NCBI GenBank assembly: GCA_026770575.1
Contig: MU657203.1
Location: 170,683 to 202,653, forward strand
DNA from: Pelagophyceae sp. CCMP2097
Taxonomy: Eukaryota > Sar > Pelagophyceae
Direction of reading: 5' to 3'
DNA length: 31,971 nucleotides
Of the stretch, positions 1 through 13,140 are shown piece after piece (the stretch's first letter is position 1; each line of letters starts with the position of its first letter). The notes beneath the pieces were generated by a model. That model made no database searches. It had not been told where the DNA came from and saw nothing but the letters and a program-made list of their open reading frames with translations. Both the position numbers and the translations under genes were made by a program.

Positions 1-330
1 AAACAGAGTGGCTTTGAAATCAGCTTTGGGCAGCCGAAGCCAACTTGACAGCCGGCGTCCACGGTTGGATGCCAGTTTCGAGATACGAGAAGCTGCGTTT
101 GGAGCAAGCATTGAGCACCCTAAGCCAGGTTGCCAGCTGGCTGTTGTTTCAGCTTTATTGCCAGCCTTCAAGCCAGCTTTGCCGTATCAAAGCCAGCTTT
201 GATATGGAAAAGCTGAAATCCGGTACTTCGCTTTACACCAAAGCTGGCTTTTTTCCACTAAAAGCGGGCTTTGAAGCCAGCCTCAAAACCGGGCCAAAGC
301 CAACCAAAAGCAGCTTTTTGAAGTTATAGA
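1..330. repeat. Degenerate CAAAGC/GCTTTG repeat cluster
   Basis: A short motif close to AAGCCAGCTTTG and its complement recurs about ten times with much divergence. The clearest unit is a near-perfect inverted repeat at 185-204 (TATCAAAGC, CA, GCTTTGATA), which could form a 9-bp hairpin. Short reading frames across it look like repeat translations, not genes. Confidence 0.5.
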
Positions 331-891
331 CGTAGAGGATGTCCGAAGCATATATCGAGATAATTTAAACTTTGAGAAGGCTCGTTTGGTGAAAATAGAT
401 CACGTCAAATTTTATATGTCAGAGAAACTTTTGTACAAAATTTAAGAGCCACCCATTCTCTCGACCAATCCAAACACAGGAGCTTACAGGCCGCGCCGGT
501 GCACGTCCCGAAACGGGATTTGAGATTCTTTGATTTTCAAATCCTGGCGTGCAGGCACGTGCACGTGAACTTCGTTGAAATCCGCGGCAATTCCGCGGCG
601 GGTATTGGCGGGTCAAAATCGATCAAAATTTCGAGAAGGGCCTCTCAGCGAAATCCGCGTGCGGTTCGGAGTCTCCGCCGGCGACCAAGAGAGGTCAAAT
701 TAGGTGGCCTCCAGGAGAGAGAGTGGCTAACGCCGCCCTCTCGAGGGCCTCTCTCAGTGTCGCTCGAGTGCGTTCGTCGAGAAGTTCAAATCCGTCGCTC
801 GATCTCTGACTCTTGTTGAAACCGCGACGCCCATTATTCCAGAAGCTTTTCGACAATCGTGGCCTCTTTTCGCGTGGCCGACCCCGCGACG
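331..891. other. Intergenic region upstream of the membrane-type ORF
   Basis: I see no convincing gene. Bases 331-480 are AT-richer than the rest and would suit a promoter or spacer, but no clear TATA box stands out. GC content rises from about 490 onward toward the downstream reading frame. A GTG in frame at 859 precedes the first ATG at 892; in a eukaryote the ATG is the better start. Confidence 0.35.
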
Positions 892-2049
892 ATGCGCGGA
901 AGCCGCTCGCCCGCGATGCGGCGGCCCGGCGGCGAAGCGCGCGACGAATCGCTCAACGCGGCGCCGCAGGCGCATCCGCTCGACGCCGCGCTGTTATCGC
1001 TCGCTTCCCTTTTCCTTTGCGCCGCCACCTTCGCCGTTTTCAACCTCGCCGCCGCTTTCGTGCGCGCGGCGGCGAGGCGGTTCGCGTGCGCCGTTCGCGA
1101 AAGATGTTTCTTGGGGCTGTGTGACTTCGTGGTCATCGCGGGGACGATTTTTCTTTACAAAAACGACGCACGCGCGCTCAAACGCGCCCAAAACGACGCG
1201 CGCATCCGCGACCGGCGCAATACGGCCGCGGCGGCCGACGGCGATTTTCAGCGCGCCGATATTCGAAGCGCGGAAACGGGGCCCGCCGCGCCCCCCGGCG
1301 AAGCGCACGGCGAGGCGCAAAACGACACGGCGCACGTCAACAGCACCCCGCCAACAACGCCCGTCGACGGCGTCGACACGACGGCACCGCGGACGCGCCC
1401 GGCCAACACGCGCGCCTTGGATTCACCACCTATCGCCATCGCGTTACCACCTATCGCCATTGCGCTGCCCGGCGCCGAGTCGCCTCCCCGCGCCGCGCGG
1501 TCGGGTCGGTCGAACTCGCCGCGCTGCGTCACGAGATTTGACGACGACGTGGCGGCGGATGTCACTTTCAGCGTGGCGGACAGTGACGCGGACACTTTCA
1601 AGGGGGCAGATGGGGACATTTTCAAGGCACGACTCGCGCAGACCACCGAGTCGCAGACTACCGACGAGGCGCACGCGGCCGGCCACGCCCCACCGACGTC
1701 ACCGCTCAAAGAAAACGCACCGCGCTCAAGGCCACGCCCCACTTACGTCACCGCGCCACCGCAACCGCTCCGCGACGGCGCGGACCACCGGCGTGCGCGG
1801 CGCTGCGTCTCGCCGAGCCCACCGATTTCCACGCGGCCCGCGTCGCGCGAGGGTCGCTCCGAGGCGGCGCAGTGCGACGAGGCGGCGCTGGCGGCGCTGC
1901 TCGTGCGCCTCGAGGGCTCGTTTAGCTCGGCGGCAAGATCGACGTCGGGCCTCGCAGCACATACGTCGGGCCTCGCGGACGCGCGGCCGTCCTTCCCGAC
2001 GGATCCGAGGTTCCGAGGCACGTACGACACGTACTACCAACTCCTGTGA
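892..2049 (+). CDS. Hypothetical protein with two N-terminal hydrophobic segments
   Basis: This is a 385-residue uninterrupted reading frame from ATG 892 to TGA 2047-2049. I do not recognise a family. Residues about 31-57 and 72-88 are hydrophobic and could be membrane helices; a basic stretch lies between them. The rest is hydrophilic, disordered-looking and rich in Ala, Arg, Pro and Thr. It contains short internal duplications (PPIAIAL twice, TSGLA twice) and an acidic patch near the middle. The C-terminus is Tyr-rich (TYDTYYQLL). I infer a membrane-anchored protein with a long soluble tail. It could instead be a chance frame in GC-rich DNA or one exon of a larger gene. It shares the + strand with the MetRS gene downstream. 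Confidence 0.45.
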   Translation: MRGSRSPAMRRPGGEARDESLNAAPQAHPLDAALLSLASLFLCAATFAVFNLAAAFVRAAARRFACAVRERCFLGLCDFVVIAGTIFLYKNDARALKRAQNDARIRDRRNTAAAADGDFQRADIRSAETGPAAPPGEAHGEAQNDTAHVNSTPPTTPVDGVDTTAPRTRPANTRALDSPPIAIALPPIAIALPGAESPPRAARSGRSNSPRCVTRFDDDVAADVTFSVADSDADTFKGADGDIFKARLAQTTESQTTDEAHAAGHAPPTSPLKENAPRSRPRPTYVTAPPQPLRDGADHRRARRCVSPSPPISTRPASREGRSEAAQCDEAALAALLVRLEGSFSSAARSTSGLAAHTSGLADARPSFPTDPRFRGTYDTYYQLL

Positions 2050-4949
<2,900 letters not shown>

Positions 4950-5210
4950 ACGACAAGCCTCTGCCAGTGCCGCCCTCGAAGCGGCGCCGGAGCCCCTAAG
5001 AGCAACAAAGGACAGACCGACGAATCTGCACGCTCTTCGAAAGTCCTGCATGGCGCGTCTCCCCGGATATGGCGCTGTTCCTATCGGCTTCTCTTCGACG
5101 AACAAGGGTTTTTCGAAAACGCAATCCCGGAAAGAGGTTTAATCAATTCTTTAAGGGGCCGTCTCGCGATCATCGAGCAAGGCACAACGACAGCTATGAA
5201 AAGGCACGAT

Positions 5211-5555
5211 CGATATTTGCCGGGATTTTTGCCGAAACGATAATCGACGATATTTCATCGATATTTGCCGGGATTACCGGGAAAATCGTCGTTATTTTGC
5301 TAGACTCAACACAATCTGACGCTCGCAAATACCATGTTTTTCGTCATTTCGCAATTTAATATCTCAATAAAGGCATATTTAAGATTTAATTAAATCTTAT
5401 TTACGTTTGTTTTAACATATTTCTCAATAAAGATTTTATAAAATCTTAATTTTGCCTTTATTGAGATATTTAAGTGTAAAAAAGTCGATAATCGTCGATT
5501 CCCAGTCGATATTTGCCGGGATTCCTGTCGATAGTATCGACCGATATTTGCCGGA
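5211..5555. repeat. Four direct copies of CGATATTTGCCGG flanking the cruciform
   Basis: Copies begin at 5211, 5259, 5507 and 5542, all in the same orientation. The first three extend to CGATATTTGCCGGGATT. A second pair, close to GATAATCGACGAT, lies at about 5240 and 5487. Two copies sit on each side of the palindromic element, which suggests duplication of the surroundings or a larger composite element. Confidence 0.75.
5359..5469. mobile_element. Palindromic MITE-like element, 111 bp
   Basis: Perfect inverted arms AATATCTCAATAAAGGCA (5358-5375) and their complement (5453-5470) enclose two further perfect 18-bp palindromes: AAGATTTAATTAAATCTT (5381-5398) and AAGATTTTATAAAATCTT (5430-5447). 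TTA stands at both borders (5356-5358 and 5470-5472) and may be a target-site duplication of the PIF/Harbinger kind. There is no coding capacity. It is strongly AT-rich against a GC-rich background. It could instead be a cruciform-forming terminator or matrix element. Confidence 0.55.
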
Positions 5556-5707
5556 AAAGCCATCCATAGGCGTCGTTCTGCCTTGGTCTATCCTTAGATA
5601 GTAACGGAACTCGCCCCTGAGGGGCCCCTGTGGCCCGCCGCCTCGACGCCTGCGCGCCGCCGAGTGCCGCCGCCGCCGCGTCGGCGGGCGGCGCGGCGCT
5701 TCCAAAG

Positions 5708-8700
5708 ATGCCGTCTCCGAAGAATCCGTCTCCAAAGTCGTCTCCAAAGCTGCCGTCTCGGTCTCCATTGTCTAAGTCTCCAAAGATGCCGTCTCCGAAG
5801 ATGCTTCCGAAGATGCCGTCTCCAATGGCGTCGAAGAGGTCCGTCGCGTCCAAGTCCACCGACGGCACCAAGTCCACAGACGACTCGGACGACGACTCCG
5901 ACGACGCAGAGGAAGAGTCGGAAGACGACGACGCCTCGGACGCGCCGGCGCCGGCGCCGGCGGCGCGCGGCCTTAAGCCGAGCGTCGGAGAGGACGCTCC
6001 GCGCGGCACCGCGGCCGCGCCGAGCGACGCGGGCGAAGCGCGCGACGGGGGCGAAGCGCCGGCCAGCGGAGCGCCGGCCGGCGAAGTTGCGCCGGCGGCG
6101 GCAGCGGCACCGGCCGCCGACGCAGCTCTGACGGCGCTGGCGTCTGAAAGGGTCCGCGCAGCGCAGGCGCAAAAGAGCGGTGCAGGAGGTGCTTAAAAAG
6201 CCAAAACCGAAACGGCGTGACGGGCCCTGATAGGCGCGGCGGAGCGTTGGCGGCGATCGCTGGACGCGTCCAGAGGCGGTGCGTGCGGGAGCCGAGGCGC
6301 GCGAGATTGCGCGGGAGCCGTCCCGAGGCGTGCGGAGATGGCGCGGGAGCCGTCGAGAGGGCCCGCCGGGGGGAGCGTCGATGGTGGCGTCTCCTGCCGA
6401 GGACGCGCCACTTGGGGTATAGGCGGTGGGGGCACTTTGGCTTCAAGGCTGCGGCGCGCGTCGTTTGACGCAGAGGATTCGGCGGAGGACGCGGCGGCGG
6501 AAGCCGCCGAGGCGGCGGTATTGGCCGCGGCGGCGGCCAAGCTCAAGTCCCGCGAGACGAGGGAGATGGAAGAGGTACGTCACGCCGAAAAGGATGGAAA
6601 ACGACCATAGCGGCGTCGCGCTTCGAAATATGGCCTCTCGACGGAGACGCTGCGGACGAGCCTCTCTGTGAGACGAAAGGGGATTCTCTTTGCAAGGTCC
6701 GAAGGAAGACGCTCCTTGGACGGGCCTCGGCAGGAGCAGGGACGGTGCATCGGGTTGCTCAATTTGTACCTTCGGGTCGCGGGTTTATCGAGCGACCTAG
6801 CCCGTCTTCCAAGGGTCGGGTTCGGGTTTTGGCCACAGCCAGACCCGCAGGTCGACGGCCAAAACGCGCAAACCCGCCAAACCCGACCCGCGGGTTGAAG
6901 GGCAAACCCGATCCCATCGCTGCTCCTATCCCCGGCTCCTCGAGACGGTCCCTGGAGACGACCCCTCGAGACGACCCCTCGAGACGATTCTTTTCGACGG
7001 CCATTCGGAACGGCGCCTTGGGACGGCGCTTCGAGAAGGCCCCTCGAGACGGCCATTCGAGACGGTGTCTTGAGGCGGCCTCTCGAGACGGCTCCTCGAG
7101 ACGGCCCCTTGAGACGGTCACTCGAAACGACGCCTTAAGATTGCCCCTCGGGATGGTGCCTCGAAATGACCCTCGAGACGGCAATTCGAAACGGCGCCTC
7201 GAGACGGCCCCTCGAGACGACTCCTTTCGACGGCCATTCGAAACGACCCCTTGAGACGGCTCCTGGAGAGGCTCGGACGGCCTCTCGGACGGTCGCTTGG
7301 GCGGTCCCTTGGACAATTTCTTTGGACAGTCCCTTTGAAGGTTCTTCGACGGGCCCTCTGTGACGGCCGCTTTGACGGCAGTGTCTCGACGGTCCCTTGG
7401 ACGGTCCTTTCGACAGTCTCTCCGACTGCAACTCCTCTCCGACGTCTCCTGGACGGGCCAAAAGGACGGTCCTTCGAACGGTCACTTGGACGGTCGCTCG
7501 GATGGTTCCTCGGAGTGTTCCTCGACGGCCTCTCGGACGATCCGCTCAGGCGGTCTTTTGGACAGTTCCTTTGGAGGGTCTCTTGGAGGGTCCCTCGACG
7601 GCCCCTCTGCGACGGTTCCCTGGACGGTCCATGGGACGGTCGTTTGGACGGCCGCTCGACTGCGGCCCCTCTGCGACATCCCGTGGGCGATCCCTCGGAC
7701 GGACCCTGCGACAGTCCCTTAGGCGGGCCTTTGGACAGTCCATTTGGACAATTCCTTGGGCAGTCCCTTGAGCTATGTCTCGACGGGCCCTCGACGGTCC
7801 CTCTGCGACGGTCCCTCGGACGGTCGCTTGGGTTGTCCCTCTAGACGGTCCCTTTGGACAGTTCTTTGGACGGTCCCTCGACGGTCCTCTGTGACCGTCG
7901 CTTTGACGGCGGTTTCTCGACGGTTCCTTGAGCGGTCACTCGGCTGCCGGCCCCGCGACTGCGGCCTCTCTGCGACGTCCCCTGGGCGGGCCCTCGGAAA
8001 GTCGCTTGGACGGGCCCTCTATCGAACCATATGCCATCCCGTGCGAGCGACGGTGAAGAGACCCCGTCAGGGCCCGAACACGCGTCTCTGGCAAGGAACC
8101 CTGCGTTGGGGCTTGATAGGGCCCTTCAAAGAGGCCTTGCAAGTGACCGTGCAGAGGCCTTGACCGCCAAAGAGGCCTTGCAGGGGCCCGCCCGGAGAGC
8201 AATTTGTGCCGCACCCTCGGGTCGCGGGTTTGTCAAACCCGTCTTCTCGAGGTCGGGTTCGGGTTTTGGCCACAGCCAGACGCACTCAAAGACGTGTCGG
8301 CCAAATCGCGCACACCCGGCAAACCCGACCCGCGGGTTGAAGGGCAGACCCGAAGCCGTCCCTTTTGCTGAGCCTCGGGGAGACGCACTCCAGGCCCTTT
8401 GAACCGCCCTCGGGCCCGACGCGCTGCGGACGGGCCTCGACGCGCTGCGGACGGGCCTCGGAGCGGCGCCTTTCCGCCAAAATTGAAAGGCTCTTTGGGA
8501 CGGCCCTCGAAGCAGCGCCCTTTGAAGACGAATTGTCCTCGGGGGAACGCCCGTCGGCCCTCGCAGAGATGCAGAGATCCGACGGGCCTCCTGGAGACGC
8601 TTCGCTGACGGGCCTCGTCGGACGTCATTTCTACGGGCCCGGCCCTCTCAACTTTTTGACCCGCTCCGAACGGGCCTCTGGGACTCGGTTCTCGGGGCGG

Positions 8701-11700
8701 CGCAGTCATCACGGGCCGCGGGGAGACGCGCTTCGAAGAGCCCTCGGAGAAAGACTCTTCCAAGTCGGGCAGCGAATCCCGTTGAACGTCCTTCGCGCTT
8801 CGCCGGGGCGAAGCGCGAATCGGCGCGTGTCTCCGTCTCAAACCCTTTGAGACGACGTTCAATACGGATTTGGTGCGTGTTTCACCTTGTTGACCACTTA
8901 GCTAGGTGTTTCACCTTCTCGACACGGACCGCAGTGGCTCCATCTCCTTCGAAGAGCTCTGCGCTCTGATGAAGACGGTCGGCATGGACTCGGACCCGAA
9001 GCGCGTCCAAGTCATAATGAACGAGGTGCGTTTCGGCGCTCAAAGTGGATTCTGGGCAATCCAAAAAGGCCGCGCACTTCCGTCTCCGGGTCCTCGAAAA
9101 CCCGGAAAGGGCCTCGCCGGACGGCCGGGTGCGCGGCCCAACGCGCGAGGGCCGAAGCGAGGCCTCTTAACAGGGCCGTTGCGAGCCACGTTGCCTCGCG
9201 ACCGGAAAACCCGAACCGCCACAGCGGCGCTCCTCGAGACGGCCCCTCTGGAGACGGTCCCTCTAGACGGTCCCTCTGGGCGGTCTCGATTCGCGGCCCC
9301 TCTGGACGGCCCCTCTGGACGGACCATCCAGGCGGGCCCTCTGGAAAGTCCCCTCTAGAAAGGCCCCTCTGGAAAGTCCCCTCTGGAAAGGCCCCTCTGG
9401 AAAGGCCCCTCTGGTAAGTCCCCTCTGGAAAGTCGGAATGGACGGTCCTGCTTCTTTGGGCCAGCCCCGCCCAGGATGGATCTGAAGCAAGATAGGCCCC
9501 TCCGCGAAGTGGCCAACCCTGACCTCTGCGCCGGCAGAGGGATCAGGGCCGATGCTTTGGAGGGTCCCTCGAGACGGTCCCTCGACAGACGGTCCCTCGA
9601 CAGACGGCCCCTGGACAGACGGTCCCTCGTCAGACGGTTCCTCGACAGACGGTTCCTCGAGACGGTCCATCGAGACCGGCACTCGACGGCTCCTCGAAAC
9701 GGTCCTCGAGACGGCCCTTGTCCACGGTCCCTCGAGACGGCGGTCTTCGACGGTCCCGAGACGGCGCCTTCTCTGAAAGGCCCTTGGAGACGATCCCTCT
9801 GGCAAGTCCCGTCTCGACGACGCCCTCGAAACGGCCCCTCGAAACGGCCCGACGGACGGTTTCTCGAGAAGGTAGACTGTCCCAATTCGAGGGTTCCTCG
9901 AGGCGCCGCCTGGACAATCCAGGGTCCCTCTCCAAGGCCCCGTCTCGGCGGTTCCTCTCAACGGTGGCCGGCGCGGACCGAGCGAGGCCAGGGCCCAATT
10001 TCGACGGTTCCTCGAAGCGGTTTATTTCTCGAGAGCCCTCTCCGCGGCCCCTTTGCGGTCCCTCTGAAAGTTTCCTCTGGACGGGCCACAAAGGCGGCCG
10101 CCTCGAACCTTGCCGAGGGAGCTGAGCCTGGGGTGATGGGATTCTCCCATACGGCATGGGATGCCGGGTCTCAGGGACCTTGTCTTCGGGCCCTTTTGAA
10201 GGGCCCTCGTCACAGGGTTCTTGCCGCAGCGACCTTGCCATAGGGTCCTCGACACGGGGTCCTTGTGACAGGGGCCTTGTCACGGGGATCTCGTCGTCGG
10301 TCCTTGCACAGGGACCTCGGCACAGGGAACTTGTGGACCTTCACACAGGAATGCATCACCGGAATTCGTCGCGGGAACCTCGTCACTGGACCTCATCAGG
10401 GGACCTCATCAGGGGACCTCGCCAAAGGGGACCTTCCCAGACGGGACAATGTCACAAGGGCCTCGTCACGGCGACCTCGCCATGGAGACCTCGTCGCGGG
10501 GACCTTGTCACGGCGCCGCGGGGACCTTTCATAGGGACCTCGCCTCAGGGACCTTTTCTCGCGAGGGGCCTTTGTCGCAAGATATGATCGCGCGGGTCCT
10601 TGTCGCGGGGACCTTGTCGCGCAGGAATCTTGGTCGAGGGCATCTTGACAAAATAATGCGCTCCTCTCGCACGAGCCGATAGGTGCCCGGCAAGGCGTCG
10701 GTCCCTTGCACGGGGCCGCTTGCGCGGGCCCCGAAGAGGCCTCTGGGCGGTCCCCTTCTGGACGCAAGGTCCCTATCGCGGGCCGCGGGAAACCCCCTCT
10801 TGTGCCTTTCCCTGGAAATGGCCTTGCCCCGTCGCGGATGAAGAGGCGGGTCCGGAGGCTCTCGGGACACTCCCCGTCCCTCGCAGAGCTCCTCGACGAG
10901 TCCTCCCTCGTTGCACGGGCCCTCGCACGCAGGAGCAGGGACGGGTTCGGGTTTGCCGAAACCCGCGGGTCGGGTTTGCCGGGTTTGTGCAACAAACCCG
11001 CGACGCTGAGGGTTCGGAACAAATCGAAAAGCTCTCCGGACGGGCCCCTCAAAGGCCTCTTTGGCGGTCACTTGCTTCGGCCTCTTTTGAAGGGCCCTAT
11101 CAAGCCCCCGCGCAGGGTTCCTTGCCACAGACGCGTGTTCGGGCCCTTGCGGGGTCCCTTCACCTCGCACGGGATGCCATATGGTTTGATAGCGGTGCGA
11201 GGGCTCGTCAAAGCGACCGTCCGAGGGCCCGCCCATGGGACGTCGCAGAGGGGCTGGAGTCGAGGGGCCGGCAGCCAAGTGGAGGGGCCGCAGTCGAGGA
11301 GACGACAGCCGAGCGATCGCCCAAGGAACCGCTAGAGGGATCCTACACGGGTCTGCCGCAAAGGGACCGTTGAGGGGCCGTCCAAGGGACCGGTCCAAGG
11401 GACCGTCGAAAGGACGGCAAAGGGACCGTCCACGGAACCGTCGCAGAGGGACCGTCCGGGGGACCGCCCAAGGGACCGCCCAAGGAACATTCCAAGGGAA
11501 GTGTTCAAGAAACCGTTCGAGGGACCGTTCGAGCAAACGTCCGAGCAAACGTCCGAGGGGCCGTCCACGGGACCGGCGCAGAGGACCCGTCGAGGGCCCG
11601 TCGAGAGAGAGCTCACGGGACCGTCCAAGGAACTGTTCAAAAGGACTGTCCAAAGGCCCTCCCAAGGGACCCTCGCAGGGTCCGTCCGAGGGTCCGCCCG

Positions 11701-13070
11701 CGGGACGTCGCAGAGAGGCCGCAGTCGAGCGGCCGTCCAAACGACCGTCCCATGGGACCGTCGCAGAGGGACCCTCCAATGGAACTGCCCCAAGGAACTT
11801 TCCATAGGACCGCTCAAGGGATCGTCCGAGGGACCATCCAAGCGACCGTCCGAGCAACCGTCCGAGCGACCGTCCGAGGGACCGTCCAAGCGAACGTCAG
11901 AGGGCCCATCCAGGGGACGTCGCAGAGAGGCCGCAGTCGAGGGGCCGGCAGCCGAGTGACCGTCCAAGGGACCCTCGAGAATCCGCCGCCAAAGCGACCG
12001 TCACAGAGGGCCCGTCGAGGGACCCCCCAAGGAACTGTCCAAAGGAATTGTTCAAGCGACCGTCCGAGGGACCGCCCGAGCCTCTCCAGGGGGGCGTCCC
12101 AAGGCGCCGTTTCGAGTGGCCGTCTCAAAGGGCCGTCTCGATGAGGTCATCTCGAGGGGTCGGTCTCGAGGGGCCGTCTCGAAGGGCCATCTCAAGACGC
12201 CGTTTCGAATTGCCGTCGAAAGCGGCCGTCGAAAGGGGCCGTCGAAAGGGGCCTTGGAAATGGGGCCGTCTCGAGGAGCCGGAGATCGGAGCAGCGGCGG
12301 GTTCGGGTTCGCCCTTCAACCCGCGGGTCGGGTCTGCCGGGTTTGCGCGTTTTGGCAGATTCGCCGAGGCGCGGGTTTGGCCGTGGCCCGAAGCAGCGGT
12401 CTGCAAGGCGGTTTTGGTATCCCGAAACCCCGGCGACCCTTTGGGTGTGGCCTCAATTTTCGCTCCCCGACCCGGCCCGAATACACCGCCGCTGCTCCTG
12501 CTCGCAAGGCCCCTTTCTCGGGCGAGGCCTCTTTCAAAGTCTCTCGCCAAAGCTTCTGCAAGGTCCTCGAGGAGGGCTCCCTCGCGCGGTCTTTTGCCAT
12601 AGTGCGTTTTTCTCAAAGTGCAAATCCCCCCGTGGGCCCGCCGGGCGAGGCTCCCTCGGCGACGCGGGCCCGAAGCAACGCGCCCCTTCGCAGCGAGGCC
12701 CCTCGAAGACTCGCACTTTGAAGTCGCCCCTATCGCGCGTCGCCAAGCGCGTTCCATCGACGCCGCCTAATAGGTCGACGCGGACGGGGACGGCTGCGTG
12801 GACTTTGGCGAGTTTTCGAATCTGATGCTGCGGCCCGTCGTGGCAAAATATTCGGCCAAGGAGATTGAAAACGCTTTTCTGACTATTCAAGCAAACCTCG
12901 GCCACGAGACGGACCCGCCCGACGGATACATCTTTGCCGAGACGCTCCATCGAGGTCTGGCGATGCGGCTGCGGCGAGAGGATGCCGACCACGCCGTAGA
13001 TGCACTGAACCCGGACGTGCTCGGGAGGATAAACTACCAGCACATTGTCGACGTCGTCAACGGGTCGTAA
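5708..13070 (+). CDS. EF-hand calcium-binding protein with long disordered N-terminus (4 exons)
   Basis: Proposed exons are 5708-6188, 6423-6574, 8906-9025 and 12774-13070, giving 1050 nt and 349 residues. The N-terminal 160 residues are low complexity: MPSPK-type repeats, then an acidic Asp/Glu/Ser block, then Ala/Pro. An Ala/Glu-rich helix (about 175-211) leads into EF-hand 1, loop DTDRSGSISFEE (217-228). The loop of EF-hand 2, DADGDGCVDFGE (253-264), begins the last exon one residue after the splice. Both loops keep the calcium ligands. Two following segments, ending near INYQHIVDVV, look like degenerate C-lobe EF-hands. The layout resembles a calmodulin-like sensor with an active N-lobe. 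Introns 2 (2331 nt) and 3 (3748 nt) are mostly repeats. The joins 6574|8906 (GAAGAG, then GTGTTT) and 9025|12774 are secure in phase; 6188|6423 is weaker, as is the start, since the frame is open to 5621. Confidence 0.8.
6740..6945 (+). repeat. Dispersed GGGTTCGGGTT core, copy A
   Basis: Within EF-hand intron 2. It contains an internal inverted repeat: GGGTCGGGTTCGGG...TTGGCC (about 6824-6845) faces GGCCAAAAC...AACCCGACCC (6859-6892). The block ends AACCCGACCCGCGGGTTGAAG. Related copies lie at 8190-8370 (same orientation) and at 10920-11035, 12285-12500, 23985-24175 and 24830-25015 (opposite orientation). Confidence 0.75.
6945..7258 (+). repeat. Minisatellite, about 13-15 bp, CTCGAGACGGCC type
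   Basis: Units close to CCTCGAGACGGCC follow core A inside EF-hand intron 2. Divergence is moderate. Its reverse complement (GGCCGTCTCGAGG) recurs at 12090-12285 and 24690-24830, each time next to a core copy. Long reading frames across it in several phases are repeat artefacts. Confidence 0.75.
7258..8010 (+). repeat. 12-bp minisatellite, CTTGGACGGTCC type
   Basis: About sixty degenerate 12-bp units (CTTGGACGGTCC, CTTGGGCGGTCC, CTTTGGACAGTCC) fill this part of EF-hand intron 2. The same array in reverse complement (GGACCGTCCAAG) fills 11240-12090 of the next intron and 24420-24600 of the EDC4-like gene. Confidence 0.8.
8020..8370 (+). repeat. Conserved inverted-repeat arm plus core copy B
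   Basis: Bases 8024-8140 match the reverse complement of about 11087-11193 with few differences, including CATATGCCATCCCGTGCGAG against its CATATGGCATCCCGTGCGAG counterpart. Bases 8190-8370 are a second GGGTTCGGGTTTTGG core parallel to copy A. The two arms lie on either side of exon 8906-9025. Confidence 0.8.
8371..8905 (+). repeat. Degenerate repeats at the 3' end of EF-hand intron 2
   Basis: Loose copies of GACGCGCTGCGGACGGGCCT (two adjacent, 8418-8458) and other CGGGCCTC-rich units continue to about 8830. Close to the acceptor, GTGTTTCACCTT occurs at 8877-8888 and again as the first 12 bases of the next exon (8906-8917). No gene is visible. Confidence 0.55.
9225..10110 (+). repeat. 13-15 bp minisatellites, CCCCTCTGGAAAG and ACGGTCCCTCGAG types
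   Basis: EF-hand intron 3 opens with 13-bp CCCCTCTGGAAAG units (clearest 9340-9430). After a short unique block at 9440-9550 come GACGGTCCCTCGACA units (9555-9700) that grade into more diverged CTCGAGACGG forms to about 10110. All carry the GGTCCCT or GGCCCCT core. Confidence 0.75.
10160..10700 (+). repeat. 14-15 bp minisatellite, GGGACCTCGTCAC type
   Basis: Units such as GGGACCTCGTCACGG and GGGACCTTGTCGC repeat through this part of EF-hand intron 3. This is the reverse complement of the CAAGGTCCCTGTGA arrays at 20345-21440 and elsewhere in the EDC4-like gene, so one family occupies introns of both genes. In each gene it reads GGGACC along the sense strand. Confidence 0.8.
10920..11240 (-). 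repeat. Inverted core copy C and second inverted-repeat arm
   Basis: A GGACGGGTTCGGGTTTGCC core (10930-11010) followed by the arm at 11087-11193 that pairs with 8024-8140. It lies in EF-hand intron 3, opposite in orientation to copies A and B. The preceding 10700-10920 is only weakly repetitive and carries no evident gene. Confidence 0.8.
11240..12285 (-). repeat. 12-bp array GGACCGTCCAAG, then 13-bp GGCCGTCTCGAAG array
   Basis: Regular 12-bp units run from about 11360 to 12080; after them come 13-bp units such as CCGTCGAAAGGGG to 12285. Together they are the mirror image, in order and orientation, of 6945-8010 in the preceding intron. Confidence 0.8.
12285..12773 (-). repeat. Inverted core copy D and end of EF-hand intron 3
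   Basis: Core D (12285-12500) carries GGGTTCGGGTTCGCCC and AACCCGCGGGTCGGG, closely related to 23985-24060. The rest up to the acceptor (CTAATAG|GTCGAC, exon start 12774) is GC-rich with loose GGCCCCTTTCTCG-like units and no gene. Confidence 0.7.
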
Positions 13071-13140
13071 ACACAGTGCCCATGCGGTCAACGGGTCGTA
13101 AAGCATTCAACACTTTGTCGACGCCGTCAACGGGTCGTAA
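13056..13140 (+). repeat. Triplicated stop-codon segment GTCAACGGGTCGTAA
   Basis: The last four codons and stop of the EF-hand gene (13056-13070) recur exactly at 13087-13101 and 13126-13140. The third copy is also preceded by TTGTCGACGCCG, like the TTGTCGACGTC before the first, so a longer piece of the gene end was duplicated. Confidence 0.85.

Larger units (their letters stand above)
4950..5707. other. Intergenic AT-rich island between MetRS and the EF-hand gene
   Basis: This holds the 3' flank of MetRS, four direct CGATATTTGCCGG repeats and the palindromic MITE-like element listed separately. A GC-rich stretch from 5620 is open in the EF-hand gene frame but has no ATG before 5708. No other gene is visible. 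Confidence 0.6.

Noticed and set aside
5470..6009. Minus-strand 179-codon frame with GDGIFGD-like repeats
   Set aside because: It is the complement of the MPSPK-type repeats of the EF-hand gene exon 5708-6188, which joins in phase to conserved EF-hand exons. The minus frame has no such support.
6820..6900. Telomere-like GGGTT tracts
   Set aside because: Spacing is irregular, the motif is GC-rich and palindromic, and it recurs inside introns. It does not match a telomeric tandem repeat.
10529..11857. 442-codon minus-strand frame, and many similar frames across 6.9-12.5 kb
   Set aside because: They translate GGACC-core repeats in several phases and strands at once. Regular periods and Arg/Gly/Ser/Pro monotony show repeat readings, not proteins.
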